Source of the DNA: Cyrtodaria siliqua
Lineage: Eukaryota; Mollusca; Bivalvia; Adapedonta; Hiatellidae
DNA length: 64,000 bases
Reading direction: 5' to 3'
Assembly: GCA_037043455.1 (NCBI GenBank)
Contig: JAWPHD010001429.1
Location: 186,001 to 250,000, forward strand
The notes under the pieces were generated by a model. It searched no databases. It was not told the origin of the DNA and saw nothing but the letters and a program-made list of their open reading frames with translations. Made by a program: the position numbers and the translations under genes. Shown piece after piece: positions 13,501-22,500 of this stretch. How positions within the stretch are numbered: the first letter of the stretch is position 1; every line of letters starts with the position of its first letter.

Positions 13501-16500
13501 CCTGCAGGCTACCAAAAGTTGATGTCAGGGCTACCAGAAATTTCTATCGAGAGTCAGTCGGGCTACAACAAATTTGCATGTGAAGTAGCCCAACAAAACC
13601 AGATTTTACCTCTAATCAACACCACTGTTTTTACACCCAAGTACTCAAGATAAGATTTAAATCCACACATCCACAATGGAAGAATGGTTTCTTTCCCCAG
13701 ATAACTCGAATAATTATTTTAAAACTCAAAATACTCCATCCCACCGCCCCTCCCCACACCACACCATCCACCCCCTCAACACACCCAATGAAGAATGAGA
13801 CCGCCTCAAGCATTCCGGGCTACCAAGTTCAATTTCCACAATTCAAGATATGTTGGACCCTACGTTATACTCCAAACATCATCGTCGGTTACCCACATGA
13901 ATCGAGTATAACGTAATATCGGCCGTGGGTATCCCATGATGCTTTATTCTGAGATTCATATGCTTCTAAACATACAGAAGACAGTCTTACCTTTGATGTA
14001 ATTCAGTCAATCACTAAACATACAGAAGACAGCCTTACCTTTGATGTAATTCAGTGAATCACTAAACATACAGAAGACAGTCTTACCTTTGATGTAATTC
14101 AGTGAATCACTAAACATACAGAAGACAGCCTTACCTTTGATGTAATTCAGTGAATCACTAAACATACAGAAGACAGCCTTACCTTTGATGTAATTCAGTG
14201 AATCACTAAACATACAGAAGACAGACTTACCTTTGATGTAATTCAGTCAATCACTAAACATACAGAAGACAGTCTTACCTTTGATGTAATTCAGTCAATC
14301 ACTAAACATACAGAAGACAGCCTTACCTTTGATGTAATTCAGTGAATCACTAAACATACAGAAGACAGTTTTACCTTTGATGTAATTCAGTGAATCACTA
14401 AACATACAGAAGACAGTCTTACCTTTGATGTAATTCAGTGAATCACTAAACATACAGAAGACAGACTTACCTTTGATGTAATTCAGTGAATCACTAAACA
14501 TACAGAAGACAGACTTACCTTTGATGTAATTCAGTGAATCACTAAACATACAGAAGACAGCCTTACCTTTGATGTAATGCAGTGAATCACTAAACATACA
14601 GAAGACAGTCTTACCTTTGATGTAATTCAGTGAATCACTAAACATACAGAAGACAGCCTTACCTTTGATGTAATTCAGTGAATCACTAAACATACAGAAG
14701 ACAGTCTTACCTTTGATGTAATTCAGTCAATCACTAAACATACAGAAGACAGACTTACCTTTGATGTAATTCAGTGAATCACTAAACATACAGAAGACAG
14801 ACTTACCTTTGATGTAATTCAGTGAATCACTAAACATACAGAAGACAGCCTTACCTTTGATGTAATTCAGTGAATCACTAAACATACAGAAGACAGTCTT
14901 ACCTTTGATGTAATTCAGTCAATCACTAAACATACAGAAGACAGACTTACCTTTGATGTAATTCAGTGAATCACTAAACATACAGAAGACAGTCTTACCT
15001 TTGATGTAATTCAGTGAATCACTAAACATACAGAAGACAGCCTTACCTTTGATGTAATTCAGTGAATCACTAAACATACAGAAGACAGTCTTACCTTTGA
15101 TGTAAGTCAGTGAATCACTAAACATACAGAAGACAGTCTTACCTTTGATGTAAGTCAGTGAATCACTAAACATACAGAAGACAGTCTTACCTTTGATGTA
15201 ATTCAGTCAATCACTAAACATACAGAAGACAGTCTTACCTTTGATGTAATTTAGTGAATCAAGGATGGTGATACTATCTTTGTTCAAATCTCTGAAATGA
15301 AAAAAATATATCAACGGATAAATGGGAAACCATGGTAACTATGATATAACAAGAAGGTTTTGTGTTGAGTTCTCGAAACATGCAAACAGCAGAACACAAT
15401 GAATCACGTAAACAGAGAGACTGAAAGCATGAAACAAAACTCAAGAGCCCCAAGAGGGTCGAAAAAGTCTCTACTGATTAAAATCGCTCTTACACATCCA
15501 CGCCTGGTAAATAAATGTCTATGGTAAATCAATGTCTATGGTAAATCAATGTCTATGGTAAATCAATGTCTACACGTCTGCTTCCTGAACATGCTGAAGA
15601 CATTTAAACAACTTTTGTACAAGTTTTCATCCATAAACGGTGAGCAAAATGATTCTTGGCAGAGACCCACTCCCTCCCTCCCCCGCCACTCACCTCTCCT
15701 GCATCTGCTTAACCACCCCCAACCACACTGGATCTGCTTAACCACACCAACGCCCCTGAAACTGCTTAACCACCCTGAAACCCCTGGATCTGCTTAAGCA
15801 CACCCAACACCCCTAAATCTGCCTAACCGCCCTGAACCCCCCTGGATCTGCTTAAACACCCCCAACACCCCAGGATCTGCTTAAACACCCCAACCCACCT
15901 GGATCTGCTTAATCACCCCCCCAACACCCCTGGATCTGCTTAAACACCCCAACCCCCCCTGGATCTGCTTAACCACCCCCAACGCCCTGGATCTGCTTAA
16001 ACGCCCCCAACACCCCTGGATCTGCTTAAACACCCCAACCCACCTGGATCTGCTTAATCACCCCCAACACCCCTGGATCTGTTTAAACACCCCCAACCCT
16101 CCCTGAATCTGCTTAACCACCCCCAACGCCCTGGATCTGCTTAAACACCCCCAACACCCCTGGATCTGCTTAATCACCCCCAACACCCCTGGATCTGCTT
16201 AAACACCCTCAACCCCACTGGATCTGCTTAAACACCCCCAACCCCCCTGGATCTGCTTAACCGTCCCCACCGGATCTGCTTAACCACCCCCAGCGCCCTG
16301 GATCTGCTTAACCAGCCCCAACCCACCTGGATCTACCCTTACTTACCGTTGAACAGCTGCCTTGAGATTACCCCGTATTGTCTTCTCTTTTTTTGAATCT
16401 GTAATGTACAAAAAATATTAGACACTGACATTGATTGATTTAAAGGCACTTATTAAAGGGAAAATTCAGGGCTCAAATTTAAGCTGTTTTTCAATTTTTC

Positions 16501-19500
16501 AAAATGTCAGTAAACTTTTAAAGCACTGGCAATATTATGCAAGCTTTTAACAGCCTTCTAGTTTAGAATATTGCTAGAAAGTAAAACTATTTTGGCATAA
16601 TATAGTTTATAGGCATAAATGACCAGTCAAAATGATAACAAAAAGGGCTATTGCTTCTTGTTTGCGGGCCAAAAAATGCTAAATTTGAGCCCTGAAATTA
16701 TCTAGATGTCATGCTACTGATGGAATATAGATTAACCATGATTACCTGGATACCCATAACTGATTCTTTTTCTTGCATTTACAGGGGTGTACAATTATTT
16801 TAGAAGTCACTCGCCTGTAGGACTAGCAAATGGAAAAAGCTCCTCGCCCTTAACAACTTTCCACTTGCCCTTACCTAAATGCAACTTACAATGTGTTACA
16901 TTGAATTCAAAACGATGTTTACATTTTCTAAGTATGGAGTTTCGAGTAGAGAATGCAGAGTTTCGTGTGGAGAATATTGAGTTTTGTGCAGAGAATATTG
17001 AGTTTTGTGCAGAAATATTGAGTTTTGTGCAGAGAATATTGAGTTTTGTGCAGAGAATATTGAGTTTTGTGCAATATTGAGTTTTGTGCAGAGAATATTG
17101 AGTTTTGTGCAGAGAATATTGAGTGAGTTTTGTGCAGAGAATATTGAGTTTTGTGCAGAGAATATTGAGTTTTGTGCAGAGAATATTGAGTGAGTTTAGT
17201 GCAGAGAATATTGAGTTTTGTGCAGAGAATATTGAGTTTTGTGCAGAGAATATTGAGTGAGTTTTGTGCAGAGAATATTGAGTTTTGTGCAGAGAATATT
17301 GAGTTTTGTGCAGAGAATATTGAGTGAGTTTTGTGCAGAGAATATTGAGTTTTGTGCAGAGAAAATTGAGTTTTGTGCAGAGAAAATTGAGTTTTGAGTA
17401 GACAATATCAAGTTTTTGTAGAGAAAATTTAAGTTTGAAAATTTCCAACAGAAAACAGACAAATATGAGCAGCAATGGTGTTATAGAGGCAGTAGGGATG
17501 TATCCAAGTATTTTTATCTTTATCTTATAATCACATCTGTCTAATTAATACCCTTACATAAGCCCTTGTAACGGTAACATCAAGTTTCAAGTTTATTTTG
17601 TACAGTATATCAAAAATGATGACTCGTGATCTTACTCCATGACCAAAAAAAGTTTGGTTTCAATGATCGTTTCGGATTGATAATTAAAGATTCGTTCTCC
17701 TGAGAAACTATGATTCACAGAATCCTTTATCGTTATCACAGTAAAGCCTTTTATATATAAACTACGTTTAAATTTCAGCTGAACATGCTGATCAGACTGG
17801 TCATTTCAGTTCTGCCAGATGTTGGATATAAATTATGTACATGTACTTCAATACAGATTCCTTTAAATTAATATTTCTAGTTTAAACATATTTATTTTAC
17901 ATTGATTGCGAAACAAGTTCTTGCAACTTAGATTAACACTCTCCGCAATGGCTTCCTGAACCCACGACCTCTCGATCTGGATTTCGGCGCTCTACCACTG
18001 GATAGCGCACTCCATCTTTCTGAATTGATTTACAAAGTAGCGTTTACTATTATTGCTATAAGTTTACTCTCCATCTGTCTGTCCCTCTGTCTGTATGTCC
18101 GCAAAAAACTGCACTGTGATTGTGGACAGTACTAACACCTCCACACATTTTTATGAAATGTGCCCATGCAAGTTTTTGTTCCATTTTAATTGGCTGTTTG
18201 GAGCCTTTTTTCTTGTTCTATCTTCGATAACTGCATTATGTGATTGTGGATTAACGGCTTCAGGTATTTTTTTATGAAATGTCCCATGCATGTGCATTAA
18301 GGTAAAGAAACAAGAAGCGGAGCATATACGCCCGTCGTTTCATTGTTGTAGATCTAATACCTTGAAGGAAAATAATTCAAAGAAATATAAATCACATTAC
18401 GTGTTCACGCCTTAACTCCATTGAGTGATGGGAAACTTCATAGCAGCAGGATTTTATAAAAGATATTTCAACAATAAAACAAGTTTAAAAACATTTGTTT
18501 ACTGAAAAATGTGATAATCTGTTTAAAATTACCTATTAAATGTTTTAATTTTACAATATGGAAACTTTATATGCCGAAATTAAGGTTTTATTTCATACCC
18601 CAACCAACCCCGTTTTCGTTTCTTGGAGAAGGGGTTGGATGGGGTATGAAATTTAATACTTGGACCACGTAATGAGAGCGCTTATCATGGACCTTTATCA
18701 CATTTTCTAAGTATCGAGTTTCCAGTAGAGAATGTCTAGTTTTGAGTAGGGAAAATTGAGTTTCGAGTACAGTTTCGAGTAGACAGCATCGAGTTTGGAG
18801 TGGAGAATATCCAGTTTCGAGTAGACGACATTGAGTTTCGAGTGGAGAATATCAGAGCGATATGGACCTTTATCAGATGTATTCATTGTGTAATGTTGAT
18901 ACCCTACTTGTTAAACCAATCAGATGGCTCAGAATTGCAAATACTGGTTCATTGTATCCCATCAGACGGCGCTTTACCTAAATGTAAATAGACCGGAATA
19001 TACCATTGAATTGTTGACTTTTTATAATTGATATATGCTAAAATATTGATAGAATACATTACTTACAGTATTAGAAGATAATGATAAAATTAGTAGTTTT
19101 TATATTTGTTAGTTTGTTTTCATTATTTTTATGACTATTGATGAAAAATACAAGGCTAATACAATTTCATGTTGTTGTATTATTTTTTGACATGTATTCA
19201 TTATAATGTGAATATTGGTAAAAATAAACTATTTGAGTATACGGAGGATTTCATCGTTTTAATACGAAATTGAGATTATAAGAATCTTTCATGGGTATCC
19301 GGTGAAGATAGGGAATTCCAACCCGAGGTATAAGTGTTTTAATCGGAACCGAATACCCATGATAGATTCTTTTTCTTGCATATCATTGCATATCAGAGAC
19401 ATGTTGTGCGTTGACGCCGCCAGCTACTAACGTTTTGCATGTTTTCCTGCATACCGGATGTTGGCGCGCGTGAATTTTATCTCGACCCTAGGGTGAGATG

Positions 19501-22500
19501 GAAATATCTAGCCCCGGTGAAATGACGGATATCCTTGTCCGGTATGCAAGAAATAGGGTTCAATATATATTTATTGTTTAAGTATGAATGAGACACAACA
19601 TAATTTTTAATTAATAAATATATAATTTCATTTATTGACAATTTTGAGATGTTCTTTGGAACAATATTGTTTGGGCCTTAAAAGGGCCTTTATAATGCAT
19701 AAAGCATTTATTTTCAGGTAAATGATTAACATATATGAATAACTGATTTCAAGATTCTCATGCCACCTTCTTTGGCCTCTTTAGCCTCTTTATGTCTATT
19801 TAGATAATAAATGAGGGCCTCCCAGGGGTTTTGGGGATCTGGGGAAAATGGCCAATTATTTAAGGGATCTGTGGCCCGTTTTATTAAACATCGTACCGTA
19901 AGATATATTTTGTCGTAAGTTTTGTATTTACGATGTGATCTACGATTATCGTAGGACTGTATTATGAACATGATCGTAACTAAAAAGCTTTGCGTAAGTT
20001 TTTTTCGGTCGTACGACAGGCGAAGTCGCATATCTTTAACGTCGGAGGTACTTTTCAATTGTAAACATCCGGTTTATCTCGCGCGCTTACGTCAAAAGTA
20101 GTGTCAGACAACAATCATCCAAAAGAAAACAAAACTGGTCGTCAGACGAAATTGAGAGTCTGGTTGACCACTGCTCGAAATTAACTGCTATTGCAAGTAT
20201 TTATGAAATAATAATATGAAATAGGTTAAACCTATAGGGCGAGCACAGTTCATGTTTGATTGTGCGGTATGTATGCACCGGTATGTGCAAGTCTAGCTGC
20301 GAGAATCGTAGCTCTTATGGTGTGGACCTATACCGTTGTAGGTACATAAGAGCCATGATTTTCACGTCTAGTGCAAGTCTACCTGTACGTGTCTTATGAA
20401 TGTTACATCCCACCCCCAACAAATTAAGGATTATAGTCTGTCCACCTACGACAGGCGTCCTACCCGACGAAAAGGCACAATGGAGTCTGGACTTTTATCT
20501 GTGTGTTTGTGTGTGATATGTCTACTTGAAGCAGAGAACGCAATGGTTTCTTTATAGTGCTGCCACACTGGAATACCATGCCGTAGTAGACATGATACCC
20601 CCCCAGTCACATTATTCTGACATTATTCTATCAGTCGTAGCACTACCCATTATTTGCTCTTCAAGCCAGGGTTACAACTGACTACTCTATTTTTAAAGTC
20701 TTTGGTATGACGCGGTCAGGGGATTCCAACTCACGACCTCCTGAATGCTAGGCAAACGCTCTAACCAGTACACCACAATGCTTCGGTCAAATTTCCATTC
20801 GTTCCCAGACAGGACAGATATGGCATGGAACGAACTTCAAACGGCTATCAAGTCATGATCCATATATGATTTAAGCTTTTTTTATTCGAATATACGCTTG
20901 TCTTTAACGTGTATTAACTTGATTCATACGTATTGTCTAATCAGTTATGATGATGTATATGATGAGAAAAGTACAATGTTTTTAAAACATAGGAATTTGT
21001 TGTTTCCTACTTAACATTTAATAAATGGTGGTCCATTTTCAGAATATTAGTTAAATCAAATTTAGTTAAGTATGTCTCAGGGTGGAGGACACCGGGTCCT
21101 ACGTTTTTCATCAATATATTCTGAAAATGCACCAAATTCATCAAATGCTATGTAGAAAAGACGTTGGTTTGTTTCACTGTTCTTGATGTTTAACACTAGT
21201 TGTGCTCAAGATACTTATTAGTTTCTACATCTACAGTTTAAGAAACTGAGTGTCCTGTTTGACCCAAATGTTTCTGTCTGTGGTAGGAAAACACAAATAG
21301 TGAAATGATTGCACAGAGAAAAGCATAGGTCGATTGAAGCAGAAGACAGGTAAAGTTTCCAAACCGTGTTTTCATCACCTTCAAATTTGAACTACGGAGT
21401 AGCATCAGACCAAACCGGATGACCGGTTACAGGTACACTGGCAATGTAATGATATTGAACAAGTGCCAAGTTTCAAAGCTTTTCGACAATTCATTTTTGA
21501 TGAGGAAAAACAAAAACTTTAACGAAAACTTCAAAACTCATAGACGGACGGACGGATAGACGGACAGACAGATGGAAATCGCCAAACTGTAGGGCTGGAT
21601 TGCGTAGCGTACCAAAAAAAAATAAGAAAAAACTTTCTGTACATTATGGTGGAGTCTAAACCCGACAAATTTGCTATTAGTTAGGGCGTTTGTTTAAGCC
21701 AATTTTTTTTCAGCTATGTAAGTGAGTAATTTCAATAAAATGTAAATACATATATATATATAATTGGAACTGGCAATTTTAGTGGTAAATAAAAACACCG
21801 TAGTTTCGAAATTCAGTTAAGAAATAAATATTTTACAGACATCAATTTAGATGAGGCTTTTTGTATGTAAATTCCTATTTATCTGTATACACCCTGCATT
21901 ACCTTCTTTCGGGTATTATGTAAATCTCAAATATAACTTGTTAGCCTCAATAGTTTGCTATCAATTTTTCAGGATGTCTCAATTTCGGTTTGCCCAACTC
22001 ATTAAAACCATTTTTGGATAAAAGGTGGAAGCCCCCCAATATGCAACATAGGGTAAAATACTTTTTGAACTTCCCCTACCCCCACATGCCAGTCAAATTA
22101 TTGGGATCTCGGGAAGGAGACTATACCTACCCCCGTCAGTGTGAGTAACATCTTGGGGCTTAACCATCGTTTAGTCACTCTAGACCTGGTGTTGTTCCAA
22201 ATACTAGTAGTTATATATTTTTTCATAATGGACCATAATGTTACTGTGCGGTAAACGAGATGCGTTGACAGAGTGGTTAGCTTACTTGCCTCTGGAAATA
22301 GAAGTCTGAGGTTCGACTCCCGGAGGTTCACGTCTCGAGAATTGAAAACGCACTCCCTTAGATCTTGAACTTATTCGTGCAAGATAGTTAAAGCTACTGT
22401 GAATGTATGTCATTCTTCCTACGGATGTAAAGCCATTGGTCCCCTGTGCAGGGACAGACGTTATCGTTATGCAGGTAAACTCACAGAAACGAAACTGTGA

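Noticed and set aside
14007..15173. Long minus-strand open frames repeating FSDSLNYIKGK
   Set aside because: They arise because the 48-bp unit is a multiple of three. They are exon-junction repeats, not a repeat protein gene.
13966..15238. CRISPR-like regular array
   Set aside because: Units are contiguous with no spacers, the genome is eukaryotic and the unit is derived from KTI12.
16807..17475. 222-residue minus-strand open frame and its plus-strand partners
   Set aside because: Produced by a 21-bp minisatellite, open on both strands, no domain.
22258..22335. Functional tRNA gene
   Set aside because: Boxes A and B are present but the acceptor and T stems do not pair; treated as a SINE head.
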